A stretch of DNA of 64,000 nucleotides from Treponema_I sp045599005 (GTDB taxonomy: Bacteria > Spirochaetota > Spirochaetia > Treponematales > Treponemataceae): the NCBI GenBank assembly GCA_045599005.1, contig JAZRVF010000015.1, positions 124,001 to 188,000 on the forward strand. The letters run 5' to 3'. Under the pieces are notes generated by a model that was not told the DNA's origin, did not search any database, and worked only from the letters and a program-made list of their open reading frames with translations. Every line of letters starts with the position of its first letter. Position 1 is the first letter of the stretch. Of this stretch, positions 1 to 8,339 are shown one piece after another. Made by a program: the position numbers and the translations under genes.

Positions 1-914
1 AGATGAGTACTCTTTGATCCGCGCACAATCAGTTTTCCAGTGGAACCGTTACCGTCAGGAACCAGATCCAGGTCAGCACCGCAGGACTTAAGCACGTCAA
101 CAACAGCGTCATCACCCTGACTTCCGGACATGTCCACACCGGAGATCGTTATGTCGCTGCCGCTTACAAGGGCTGCCATAAGGGGAAAAGCCACAGCTTC
201 CCAATCAGCGGGCACCGTCTTGTCAAAACCTGCAATTTCGTGAGGACCTGACACTTTGATGTGCCTGAAATCTTCTGACATTTCCACAGGAATGCCCACT
301 GACTCAAGCCACATCTTTGTCATTGTGAGATAAGGAGTTTCCTTGGGATCTGTAAGTGTCATGTCGATGGTGCCGTCCATAAGGGCAGAAGCCATCATGA
401 AACCGCTTATGTACTGGGAAAGCCGTCCGTCTGTGACGATTGAACCGCTTCTGATCGGGCCTGTCACACTGAAAGGCGGAGCATTCCGACCGGGTTCGTC
501 GGTTTCTGCCTGGGCGCCCAGCTGGCGGAGTGCGTCAAGAAGATGGTTCACAGGGCGTTTCTGGATGGAAGCATCACCTGTAAAGCGGCTTGTTCCGGCA
601 AATGTTGCGGCAACCGGGGTAAAAAAGTACAGAGTGGAACCGGAATTCTCAACATCAATTGTAAAGGAAGGAAGATGGGCGTTTTTTCCGGCTCCCTGAA
701 CTGTCCATAAGGAAGGGCTTGTAAACTCAACGGATGCCCCGAAAGCTTTTATGGCTTTTGCCGCCGCAAGACAGTCTGCACTTGGCAGCGGGTTACGGAT
801 GAAAGAAGTTCCTTCTGCAAGAGAAGCCAGCAGAAGCGCACGGATTGTATGACTTTTTGAGCCGGGTACTGAAGTGGTACCGCTCAGTTTATGCGATGTG
901 ACTGTTAAATTCAT
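1..914 (-). CDS. aroA: 3-phosphoshikimate 1-carboxyvinyltransferase (EPSP synthase), 3' end outside window
   Basis: This enzyme transfers enolpyruvate from PEP to shikimate-3-phosphate in the cytoplasmic shikimate pathway. Reading the reverse strand from the ATG at 914 gives an open frame of about 304 codons that runs off the left edge. It has the family N-terminus with PGSKSHTIRALLLASLAEG near residue 18 (usual signature PGSKSxTxRALLLAALA), the ENSGSTLYFF segment (family NSGTTxR region) and a later DGRLSQYISG stretch. A strong promoter abuts the start and there is no Shine-Dalgarno sequence, so the transcript may be leaderless. The C-terminal third is missing only because the window ends. 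The SGSTLYFF segment lacks the Arg of the usual NSGTTMR, so the assignment to the family is firm but the catalytic class is less typical. Confidence 0.9.
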   Translation of the reverse strand, partial: MNLTVTSHKLSGTTSVPGSKSHTIRALLLASLAEGTSFIRNPLPSADCLAAAKAIKAFGASVEFTSPSLWTVQGAGKNAHLPSFTIDVENSGSTLYFFTPVAATFAGTSRFTGDASIQKRPVNHLLDALRQLGAQAETDEPGRNAPPFSVTGPIRSGSIVTDGRLSQYISGFMMASALMDGTIDMTLTDPKETPYLTMTKMWLESVGIPVEMSEDFRHIKVSGPHEIAGFDKTVPADWEAVAFPLMAALVSGSDITISGVDMSGSQGDDAVVDVLKSCGADLDLVPDGNGSTGKLIVRGSKSTH

Positions 915-920
915 GAGTCG

Positions 921-949
921 ATTATAACAGTTTAAGCAGATCATGTCAG
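921..949 (-). promoter_or_regulatory. aroA promoter, apparently leaderless
   Basis: On the reverse strand there is a -35 box CTGACA (944-949), a 17-base spacer and an extended -10 TGT-TATAAT (-10 at 921-926). The -10 is followed by only six bases before the aroA ATG at 914. No Shine-Dalgarno sequence fits between, so transcription would begin at or next to the start codon. Confidence 0.7.
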
Positions 950-1129
950 TCCCGAGTTTTCTCCCTGTCCCCTTTTGTTCCTTCCTGGAATCCTGCAAAA
1001 ACCACGAAACTCATGTCATCCGGTCAGAAAAAAAAACGAAAAAAAACACTGATGCTAAAGTGAATTCCTTCCGATAAAGTAGCGGGAGTTTCCCGACTTT
1101 TGAATTTCATGCAGGTGACGGCTTAATCG

Positions 1130-1723
1130 GTGCGAAAACTCAGAGCTATAAAACCGTTTTTCATCACATTGCCTCTGGTGATGCTGTGCTTTTTGTCCGG
1201 CTGTGACAATCAGCTTCTGAAGATGACAGACGAATATAACAGTTATTTCAAGCCGATCAACGTCATACGCACGGAATACGAACTGGAGCCTGACGAAGAA
1301 GGATTCAACGAGAAATATATGCTTCAGCATTATTACCTGCTGAGCATGGACTCAACTTTTTCAGTCAGTGCGCCGGAACGCTGCCAGCTTTACAGATGGC
1401 GGTTTTTCGGCCGGACAAAAGACAAGACTGTAGTCGTCGGTGCGGACCCTGTCACCACTGACTATTACGAGATTACCATGCCACGGAGCATAGACACAAA
1501 AAGTCGAGAACTTTCCTTTTATACCGGAAGCCTCGGTGTAAAAGAAGGAACTTATCTGCTGGAACTGACAGTTGCCGACCTTGAAGGCAATTTCTATTCC
1601 GACAAATGCGAGATCATTATCTATAAACGGGACAGCCATGCGGCTTCTGCCACAGTTCCGCCAACAGATGAGGATCTGGAATCGATTGTTCTTCCCCCTC
1701 CCCAACCGGATCCGGGTGAATGA
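1130..1723 (+). CDS. small predicted lipoprotein with Ig-like fold
   Basis: This is a 197-residue protein starting at GTG 1130, with a purine-rich AGGTGA about 12 bases upstream. A basic N-terminus and hydrophobic stretch end in LSGC with Cys25, a lipobox for signal peptidase II, so it should be anchored in an envelope membrane. The mature part is beta-rich and includes YLLELTVADLEGNFYSDKC near residue 145, the pattern of a single immunoglobulin-like or PKD-like domain; the C-terminus is proline-rich. It lies 18 bases upstream of the next lipoprotein gene on the same strand and probably shares a transcript with it and the following paralogue. I do not recognise a named family, and the function is unknown. 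Confidence 0.7.
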   Translation: MRKLRAIKPFFITLPLVMLCFLSGCDNQLLKMTDEYNSYFKPINVIRTEYELEPDEEGFNEKYMLQHYYLLSMDSTFSVSAPERCQLYRWRFFGRTKDKTVVVGADPVTTDYYEITMPRSIDTKSRELSFYTGSLGVKEGTYLLELTVADLEGNFYSDKCEIIIYKRDSHAASATVPPTDEDLESIVLPPPQPDPGE

Positions 1724-1741
1724 TAAAGAAGGAGAATAGTC

Positions 1742-4054
1742 ATGAGAAAAACATTACTGTTTATCTTACTGGCGCTGACCACAGTCCTGATCAGCTGTCC
1801 TAACATGGGCAACACGGGTACCGTAATAGGTGTGCCTGAATCAAAGAAGCCCATGATAGCGAAAGTCGGATTTGCTTCGCCGAGACTTGCACAGGAGTAC
1901 TCCATCAGGAACGGAAACGATGCCCGTACTTTGATGCCTGAAATGTTCAAAGACAATGAGCTGGCGTTGTTCATTGCGGGAAAGGGCAACAGCGGCAAGA
2001 CTCTCAACTGTCAGAAAATCACGAACTATGTGACCACACCAAGTGGAAGCAATACAAGCGGTTCTTTTACAGTGGAACTTGAACCTGACGTATGGGAACT
2101 GGATCTTTATGCCACACCTCTTACAGGTCCGAATGCTGTCACCGCTGCAGAAGAGAACTCGATCAGCGCAATAGAAGCAAAGGCTGTTCTTGTAGGACAC
2201 GGAAAACTTGATTTTACAAAAACCGCGGGAAGCGTTGCTTTCATTCTTTCCACAACAGGTCTTCAGACCGATGGTTACATTGACTTTTTTGTAGCCTTGG
2301 ACAACTGGACAATTCCTGACGAGATAATCGGAATTGATGCTGCGGTTTACGACCTTGAGACGAACCAGGTTATTGAAAGATACACTGTTTCAGGGACTCC
2401 TGAAATCAAGCAGACAGGTCTTCTTCTGAAAACCGAGACCCACGAGCTTAAAGACCTGGATCCTTCAAAGCCAACTGACACAACCGCAGTCCCGGCTGTG
2501 AAATTCGGTGACCCGGCAAAAGGCGTGCTTCCTGGAACCTACAGTTTTGTGGTCACTTTCAAGTTTACAAACGGAACTTACTCCGCAAGTGATGACATCA
2601 TTGTTCTGCCGGGACAGACCACAAACCAGACTTTCTGGATTCCTTCACTGATCGGTAAAGCACCGGATAAACCAGAGAAGTTCACGGCAACTTACCGCGA
2701 TGTTGACACAGAGATCCGGCGCAACCACTATATCCTGCAGTTTGACTGGACAGACAGCACAAAAGTTGAGCAGTACTACGAGATCCAGCTGGCAGACATA
2801 AGCGGTCTGGGTGTCTCCAACGACACATTTGACTGGGCAATCTATGATGCACTGGCAGTGGATGATACAGTCACCGTTGACGGCACAACCCATACAGTAA
2901 AAGCAGTCTCTGCAAACACTGACAGTACATTCACCAATCAGGACAGTCACATCATTCCCAAGACCATTGCTGATGACTGGAAATACAGGATCAAGACCTT
3001 CGGCAAAGACTTCTATTCCTCAGAAAACACAGTCCGCGTTGACGGTTCAATGGCCCGCAACAACAGATATGCATCTGTCTATGTGGAACTGGGACACCAG
3101 TATGCGGCTCGTATCCGTGCAGTGAACGACCTTGCAAATTCTCCATGGGTCAAGGCAAAGCTTACATCTGAGACAGGTGTCACAACAGCGGGAAGCACAG
3201 ACTTCACCGGTGATACAATCAACATCTTCAGGATTACATACAACCTGCAGGGCGGATATTACGAGACCACATCCGGCGGAATTAAGACAAAGCATACACA
3301 GGCTGAGGTCTCATACCACGAGATTGACGATGCGGCAGATCCAAGCGGAATTGCCTACTGGGATGCACGTTATGACAAAGACACTCCTGCAAAACCAAAA
3401 GTCCTGTGGAATGAATCCATGACCTTTGACACATGGGAAGCAGAGACACCTTCTTCAGGATTTTATGTTCCTGCAGGTGACGATTACAGTGCGGACAAGT
3501 ACAAAGGCTACAACAATTCCGCATGGTATCCCACAGGAACTGATGCAATTGACCTTACCACTGAGCACGGAATCACTGAATATACCAACAACATTGAGTT
3601 CTATGCCATCTACAAGATCATGCCGGCCACAGGACACGTGGAAATCTATGACTGGACCCAGTATAACGCAAGAAAAGACTGGCTCACCTTCACAATTTCC
3701 GACAGCACTGCCGGAACCTGGACAGGATCTTACTCAAAGAGTGCCACAGTCTCAAAAGAAGATGCAGAACTTTCTGACAAGAGCCACAGCCGGATCACAT
3801 TCAAGTTCACTGTTCCCGATACAGCCGGTACTGTATTTGCGGAATCCGGATTTGAATACGACAGTGTACGGCTTACCATCAATGACAAAGTGGTGAAAGT
3901 TTACAAAGACGTAAAGGCAGGGGCTGAAAACGCAGTCACCTTTGTATGGAACATTGAGCATGAAGCCACCAACAAATCTTACAGGATCAACATTCTGGCA
4001 GAAAAAGACGGTGACTTCTTCGGAAATGACTACTACATAAAGGTTGAAGACTGA
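1742..4054 (+). CDS. large surface lipoprotein with Ig/FN3-like and InlB-like repeats (paralogue 1)
   Basis: The 770-residue product starts at ATG 1742 behind a good GGAG site. The signal peptide ends in LISC (Cys19), followed by Pro-Asn, a common treponemal lipoprotein start. Beta-rich domains follow. The part near residues 255-300 (GTYSFVVTFKF ... VLPGQTTNQTFWIP) is shared with the next gene. After it comes a fibronectin III-like segment (KPEKFTATYRD), a long-range match around AARIRAVN, and an ITYNLQGGYY...TFDTW unit resembling InlB B-repeats (Flg_new). The protein ends in another beta domain. It is 40 bases from its paralogue at 4095, which points to tandem duplication and divergence. A role in surface adhesion or glycan binding is inference only. 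Confidence 0.75.
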   Translation: MRKTLLFILLALTTVLISCPNMGNTGTVIGVPESKKPMIAKVGFASPRLAQEYSIRNGNDARTLMPEMFKDNELALFIAGKGNSGKTLNCQKITNYVTTPSGSNTSGSFTVELEPDVWELDLYATPLTGPNAVTAAEENSISAIEAKAVLVGHGKLDFTKTAGSVAFILSTTGLQTDGYIDFFVALDNWTIPDEIIGIDAAVYDLETNQVIERYTVSGTPEIKQTGLLLKTETHELKDLDPSKPTDTTAVPAVKFGDPAKGVLPGTYSFVVTFKFTNGTYSASDDIIVLPGQTTNQTFWIPSLIGKAPDKPEKFTATYRDVDTEIRRNHYILQFDWTDSTKVEQYYEIQLADISGLGVSNDTFDWAIYDALAVDDTVTVDGTTHTVKAVSANTDSTFTNQDSHIIPKTIADDWKYRIKTFGKDFYSSENTVRVDGSMARNNRYASVYVELGHQYAARIRAVNDLANSPWVKAKLTSETGVTTAGSTDFTGDTINIFRITYNLQGGYYETTSGGIKTKHTQAEVSYHEIDDAADPSGIAYWDARYDKDTPAKPKVLWNESMTFDTWEAETPSSGFYVPAGDDYSADKYKGYNNSAWYPTGTDAIDLTTEHGITEYTNNIEFYAIYKIMPATGHVEIYDWTQYNARKDWLTFTISDSTAGTWTGSYSKSATVSKEDAELSDKSHSRITFKFTVPDTAGTVFAESGFEYDSVRLTINDKVVKVYKDVKAGAENAVTFVWNIEHEATNKSYRINILAEKDGDFFGNDYYIKVED

Positions 4055-4094
4055 TCACATACACCGCTGACGCGGGATTTCAATAGGAGGTTAT

Positions 4095-6248
4095 ATGAAA
4101 TCTATGAAAACAAGACTTTATGGATTTGCCGCATTGCTGCTGGCTGCAGTCCTGTTCCTGACAGGCTGTCCCGGTGGCCACATGCTGGCAGGTATGAATT
4201 CTGGAAGCACAGATAACGGGAATTCCACAAAAGTGGAATTCAAGATGTTTGCTTTGGTTGACCCCAGAACAGAAGCTGAACTGGAGACAAAGATTGTATT
4301 GGATGATGATTCTGCCCGTACCCTGCTTCCCTCTGGATTGGCCACTGCAGCAACAGCGGTTGATCTGTATGTAACAGGAAAATCGCATCACGGAAAGACT
4401 CTGGACATTGTAAAAGTCTCACTCTCTTCAGGTTCTTTTACAGTGAAGATTGAACCGGACCAGTGGGATATGGAACTGTATGCTGTAAAGAAGGGATCAA
4501 CATTCAGTCCTCTTAATGATACCAATGTCCGTGCAAAAGCACTGCTTTATGCCCACGACACATTCGATTTTACAACTGCTGCAGGCGAAGTACCTGCTTT
4601 TACTCTTACACCGGATATTCCAAGTTCACCTGACGGCTTTGTCAACCTGAACGTTGTCCTTAAAGCCTGGCCTGAATATCAGAACGTAACCACAATGTCC
4701 GTAGGTATTTATGATGTTCTCCAGAAAGAGACAGAAGTAAAGCATACAGATGCCAGTACAAGCATTGAAACCTCAGGAGATATTTCTGGCACAACAGGAG
4801 GAAATGATTTTACCTTTGAATACGGCGGAAATGGTGCGACAAAAGGATTCAAACCCGGTACATATCAGATCATCGCAAAAATCAGTACCTCAATAACTGA
4901 GAACGGAGCTCCTCTGGTTCTTGAGGCATCTGATACAATCCACATATTCCCCGGACAGGATACTGACGCTGCCTTTGTGATTCCCAATCTGATCCAGAGT
5001 GCTCCTGCTGCACCGGAAGACTTTGAGGCTTCGTACAAAAACCTGGATCTTCCCTCTAAAAAAGGCTGGTACACCCTTGTTTTTGACTGGAAAGACAAAT
5101 CAAAGAATGAGGAATACTTTGAGATTGAGATGGCGGAAGTTGAGGGTGCTACAGCAGACGATGTTCAGGTAACTGCAGGAACCTTCGCCTGGGACATTTA
5201 CAGTAGCTATGCAGCTAGTGCCTCAGTTGGCGGAAGTACCGCTTCTGCTGCTTCCGGTGATACTGATGAAATGGTCAAACTTGCAGACGGAACAAGCGTT
5301 TCAAAGGCACAGACAAAAGACTACAACGCAACTTGGGACGGCAAAGTATTCTTCTATGACAACAAAGTAAAAGACAACTCAAACACCCGCTATGTTGACG
5401 GTGCTCTTAACGCAAACAGCAAACACCTTGAACTTAACGTAAAACTTGGCAAGATTTATGCGGCCCGTATCCGTGCCGTTAACAAATACGGAAAATCTGC
5501 CTGGGTGAACGTTGTGGTCGGTGCTGACAAAGGTACAGCAGAAGGTAAATTCACCACATATATCAGCCAGTACCGCCTCACATACTATCTGCAGGGCGGA
5601 CAGTACACAGCAAGCACAAAAACTGTGAAAGAAGACAAGGTTGAATACGGTGAGTACTCTGGCGCAGGAAAAGCCCTGTGGACAGAAGCCTCTCTCGAGA
5701 AGTACGAGAAACGTAATGATCTTAACTACAAATATACTTTCGACAAATGGTATACAGATGTCTCAACATCATCAGCTGCCGCAACTCCTTATACCGGTTA
5801 TTCAAACAACTTTTATTTCGCCGGTTATACATGGGTTAATCCTGCTGCAGACACAGGAGGAAGCAATCCCGGTATCGATCAGGGAATAACAGATAGACTT
5901 TCCGGAACTGAAGTTGCAATCAAAGCTCTTGATGCTGGCGGTTCAGAGATTTCACCTCCTGCAGCATTTACAAACTATGCCTATACTGCGGATGTCTCCA
6001 AAATTAAGACACTTCAGTTCACAGTTACAACAGCCCATCCTTATGAGGAGATCAGGCTCAAACGGGAAGGAACAGTCATCGGACACTGGATAAACCAGGC
6101 CGCTGTCCAACTTACACCTTCTATCAACTGGGTTGTTACAGATTACGAGAAGAAAGTTTACCCGATTGTTCTGGAAGTTCTCAGCGACTCCGGAAACATT
6201 TTCAGCTGGACTTACTACATCTATCTGGAAGACTCAACAACAGACTGA
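4095..6248 (+). CDS. large surface lipoprotein with Ig/FN3-like and InlB-like repeats (paralogue 2)
   Basis: This 717-residue lipoprotein starts at ATG 4095 after AGGAGG. The signal peptide ends in LTGC (Cys25). The domain order matches the preceding gene: an N-terminal beta domain with EPDQWDMELYAVK (EPDVWELDLYA in paralogue 1), a GTYQIIAKIS...IFPGQDTDAAFVIP segment, an FN3-like domain with PEDFEASYKNLD, the AARIRAVNKYGKSAW motif and a YRLTYYLQGGQY...TFDKW InlB-like unit. Sequence identity to paralogue 1 is moderate and concentrated in these blocks, while loops differ in length. It is the last gene of the forward cluster and is followed by a strong terminator at 6291. No enzymatic motif was seen. 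Confidence 0.75.
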   Translation: MKSMKTRLYGFAALLLAAVLFLTGCPGGHMLAGMNSGSTDNGNSTKVEFKMFALVDPRTEAELETKIVLDDDSARTLLPSGLATAATAVDLYVTGKSHHGKTLDIVKVSLSSGSFTVKIEPDQWDMELYAVKKGSTFSPLNDTNVRAKALLYAHDTFDFTTAAGEVPAFTLTPDIPSSPDGFVNLNVVLKAWPEYQNVTTMSVGIYDVLQKETEVKHTDASTSIETSGDISGTTGGNDFTFEYGGNGATKGFKPGTYQIIAKISTSITENGAPLVLEASDTIHIFPGQDTDAAFVIPNLIQSAPAAPEDFEASYKNLDLPSKKGWYTLVFDWKDKSKNEEYFEIEMAEVEGATADDVQVTAGTFAWDIYSSYAASASVGGSTASAASGDTDEMVKLADGTSVSKAQTKDYNATWDGKVFFYDNKVKDNSNTRYVDGALNANSKHLELNVKLGKIYAARIRAVNKYGKSAWVNVVVGADKGTAEGKFTTYISQYRLTYYLQGGQYTASTKTVKEDKVEYGEYSGAGKALWTEASLEKYEKRNDLNYKYTFDKWYTDVSTSSAAATPYTGYSNNFYFAGYTWVNPAADTGGSNPGIDQGITDRLSGTEVAIKALDAGGSEISPPAAFTNYAYTADVSKIKTLQFTVTTAHPYEEIRLKREGTVIGHWINQAAVQLTPSINWVVTDYEKKVYPIVLEVLSDSGNIFSWTYYIYLEDSTTD

Positions 6249-6259
6249 TAAAAGCAGGA

Positions 6260-6322
6260 CACTGTCTGACAGAGTTCAGACAGTGCCGGCAAAGGGCTGT
6301 CCGAAAGGGCAGCCTTTTTTTC
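6260..6322 (+). terminator. double hairpin ending the lipoprotein cluster
   Basis: A perfect 10-bp stem (6260-6269 with 6276-6285, loop of 6) is followed by a second stem GGCTGTCC/GGGCAGCC with a GAAA loop. That second stem is flanked by AAAG and a run of eight T at 6315-6322. The second hairpin is a typical intrinsic terminator; the first may protect the 3' end. Confidence 0.85.
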
Positions 6323-6326
6323 ACAA

Positions 6327-6570
6327 GGATCCTTCGACTACGCTCAGGATGACACTATTGTTCGCGCACGATGACAGCATTGTTCGCTCAGGATGACATG
6401 TCTGGCTGCGCAGGATGACACTGTTGCGCGCTCTGGAACCATCCGCACTGTCATGTTGAGCGGAATGAGCGTAGCGAATGCAGTCGAAACATCCGCTCAC
6501 GATGACAGCATTGTAAAAGATCCTTCGACTACGCTCAGGATGACATGACTGTTTGCTCAGGATGACAGTG
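6327..6570. repeat. cluster of interspersed short repeats (TCATCCTGAGCG type)
   Basis: At least eight related, partly decayed units lie between two convergent genes. Nearly complete units are at 6327-6354 and 6519-6545 (GATCCTTCGACTACGCTCAG then GATGACA). An inverted and longer variant is at 6449-6493, and shortened units with GCTCAGGATGACA or GCGCAGGATGACA occur around 6380-6422, 6496-6510 and 6548-6565. The core is a known kind of non-coding interspersed repeat found in many unrelated bacterial genomes. No open reading frame of note crosses it. Confidence 0.75.
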
Positions 6571-6578
6571 TTGTTCGA

Positions 6579-8156
6579 TCAGAATTTACCCAGTTTGATG
6601 CGGTACCCTGCCCCACCGCTGAAATTGAATCCCAGGACAGTATCATAAGAGCCGCCTACATAGGCCACAATCCGCCGGAATCCCAGTCCCACAAGAAAGT
6701 CCGCGGAGAAGGCCGGAAAAACTTTTCCGTTACCGAAGTCAGCACTGTAAAGCATATGAAGGGATAATCCGGCCTGAATCTCGCCGAACATCTCGAAGGC
6801 AGGCCCGAAAGGCATCACCGTCACACCGAAAGGAACTGAAAGTTTCAGGGACGTAAGCCAAGGAGCCTGGCCCATGGTTGAATCCTGTTTGGAGTATTGG
6901 TAAGCAAAGGAATCAAGCGGTGGAGCACCCAGCAGAGTAATCATTCCGCCAGTATAAAAGGGCTTGAACCAGATTGCGTTGGTGTAGCCGCCGGTGAAGG
7001 AACCGGCAAAAACATAGGGATACTGAAGGCTCATTGCGTTAAGGCGCAGTTCTATGCTATGTGCGTTGCGGCTGAAATAAGCGGAGACATTGCTTGAGTT
7101 GCTGCCGGCATCAGAAGCGTTGTCTAGGTTCCTGGAATCGGTGATTGCGTCTTCCATGTTGATGATGTAGATGCTTCCGTCTTTGTGGCCGACAACCAGC
7201 CGGTGTTCGTTCCGGTCAAAATCGTAGGAAGTGATCTCAATCTGACTGTAGGCCGGAACATAAGAAGTCTGGATTGCGGTGCTCATATCGTAAAAATAGA
7301 AGAAATTGTCCTTGCACTGGGCAATCAGAGCTTTTCCGCCGCTTGAAACGGAAAATTTAGAAATTTTGTCAGGAAGTTCATAGACTTTCTCAGTTTTGCC
7401 GTCAAGACTGTAAAGATAGATGCGGTTGTCAGCAGGAGCAACAAGCACCTGTGAACTGTCCCTGGAAAAGCAGATATGATCGGCCGCATGTTTCTTTATG
7501 CTGAATGTGCTTTCCACGGCACCGTTTGCAAGACTCCAGATAATCACATTGCTGTCACGGTCAAGGCCGGCAAGGTGACGGTTGTCATCACTGAAGGCCA
7601 TTGCCACGAGAGGACTGCTGTTACCGCGGAGAGGCATGACGGAAACCTGCTGGGTATAGATAAGCTGTGTAAAAAGATTCACGGCACCGCTTTCCTGGGC
7701 AGTTGCATAACTTGATCCGTTGCGCGAGATTGCAACGCTGACCACAGGATCCTCCTGATCAAACTGCCGGAGGGGCGGATATTCCACAGCGGGGATTTTC
7801 TGAAGACAAACCGCATTTGACTGGGAAACCACCACAACAGATTCGCTGTCGTTGAACTGCTGGCCCGCATAGGCAAAAAGTTCCACACGGCCTGTACCGT
7901 TTGCAAGGCGTCCAAGCTCAGTGCCGAATTCGTTGGTGGCCACAATGAAAGGGCCGTCTGTATAAACGAAGTATGTTGCGTCGGAACTCCAGGAAACATG
8001 ACGAACCATGCCCGCGATGCGGATCACCGGTACAGGTTTGAAACCGGAGGCAATCTGGGTACGCAGGAGAAGTTCATCATCTGCAGAAGCAGATGCGGCC
8101 AGAAAGAGAAAAAATGTGCAAAATAAGAATGTTCTGCAAAAAAGCTTTTTCTTCAT
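6579..8156 (-). CDS. WD40-repeat protein with C-terminal outer-membrane-like beta domain
   Basis: The 525-residue precursor has a signal peptide ending near ASASADD, so it is exported. Residues of about 40-350 form repeated WD40-like beta-propeller blades, for example VAMAFSDDNRHLAGLDRDSNVIIWSL split across blades and RLVVGHKDGSIYIINME. After a linker, residues of about 370-525 alternate glycine and aromatic residues in amphipathic strands and end in Phe (RIKLGKF), as in outer-membrane barrel proteins. A periplasmic propeller joined to a small barrel is the simplest reading. The gene is transcribed from a promoter at 8281-8310 with a structured leader. No catalytic motif was found and the partner or ligand is unknown. 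Confidence 0.7.
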   Translation of the reverse strand: MKKKLFCRTFLFCTFFLFLAASASADDELLLRTQIASGFKPVPVIRIAGMVRHVSWSSDATYFVYTDGPFIVATNEFGTELGRLANGTGRVELFAYAGQQFNDSESVVVVSQSNAVCLQKIPAVEYPPLRQFDQEDPVVSVAISRNGSSYATAQESGAVNLFTQLIYTQQVSVMPLRGNSSPLVAMAFSDDNRHLAGLDRDSNVIIWSLANGAVESTFSIKKHAADHICFSRDSSQVLVAPADNRIYLYSLDGKTEKVYELPDKISKFSVSSGGKALIAQCKDNFFYFYDMSTAIQTSYVPAYSQIEITSYDFDRNEHRLVVGHKDGSIYIINMEDAITDSRNLDNASDAGSNSSNVSAYFSRNAHSIELRLNAMSLQYPYVFAGSFTGGYTNAIWFKPFYTGGMITLLGAPPLDSFAYQYSKQDSTMGQAPWLTSLKLSVPFGVTVMPFGPAFEMFGEIQAGLSLHMLYSADFGNGKVFPAFSADFLVGLGFRRIVAYVGGSYDTVLGFNFSGGAGYRIKLGKF

Positions 8157-8239
8157 AAATACGTCCGGTCAAGACAGAATCCGTTCTGTGGCCTTGACTC
8201 ACCCGTTTTCAGAGTTTGCAGCAAACACTGAATCAGAGA

Positions 8240-8310
8240 GAAGACGGTCCGCAGCAGATGCAGAAAACCGTCTTCGCCCGATTATAGCACATTTTTTACA
8301 GGAATGTCAT
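8240..8310 (-). promoter_or_regulatory. promoter and structured 5' leader of the WD40/barrel gene
   Basis: The reverse strand carries -35 ATGACA (8305-8310), an 18-base spacer and -10 TATAAT (8281-8286). Just downstream the leader can form a 9-bp perfect stem (8240-8248 with 8267-8275, GAAGACGGT/ACCGTCTTC) with a purine-pyrimidine-rich loop. It lacks a U tract, so it is a leader hairpin rather than a terminator. The untranslated leader would be about 120 bases. Confidence 0.55.
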
Positions 8311-8339
8311 TCTGTGAAGAAAACCGGAATGACAGCTGT

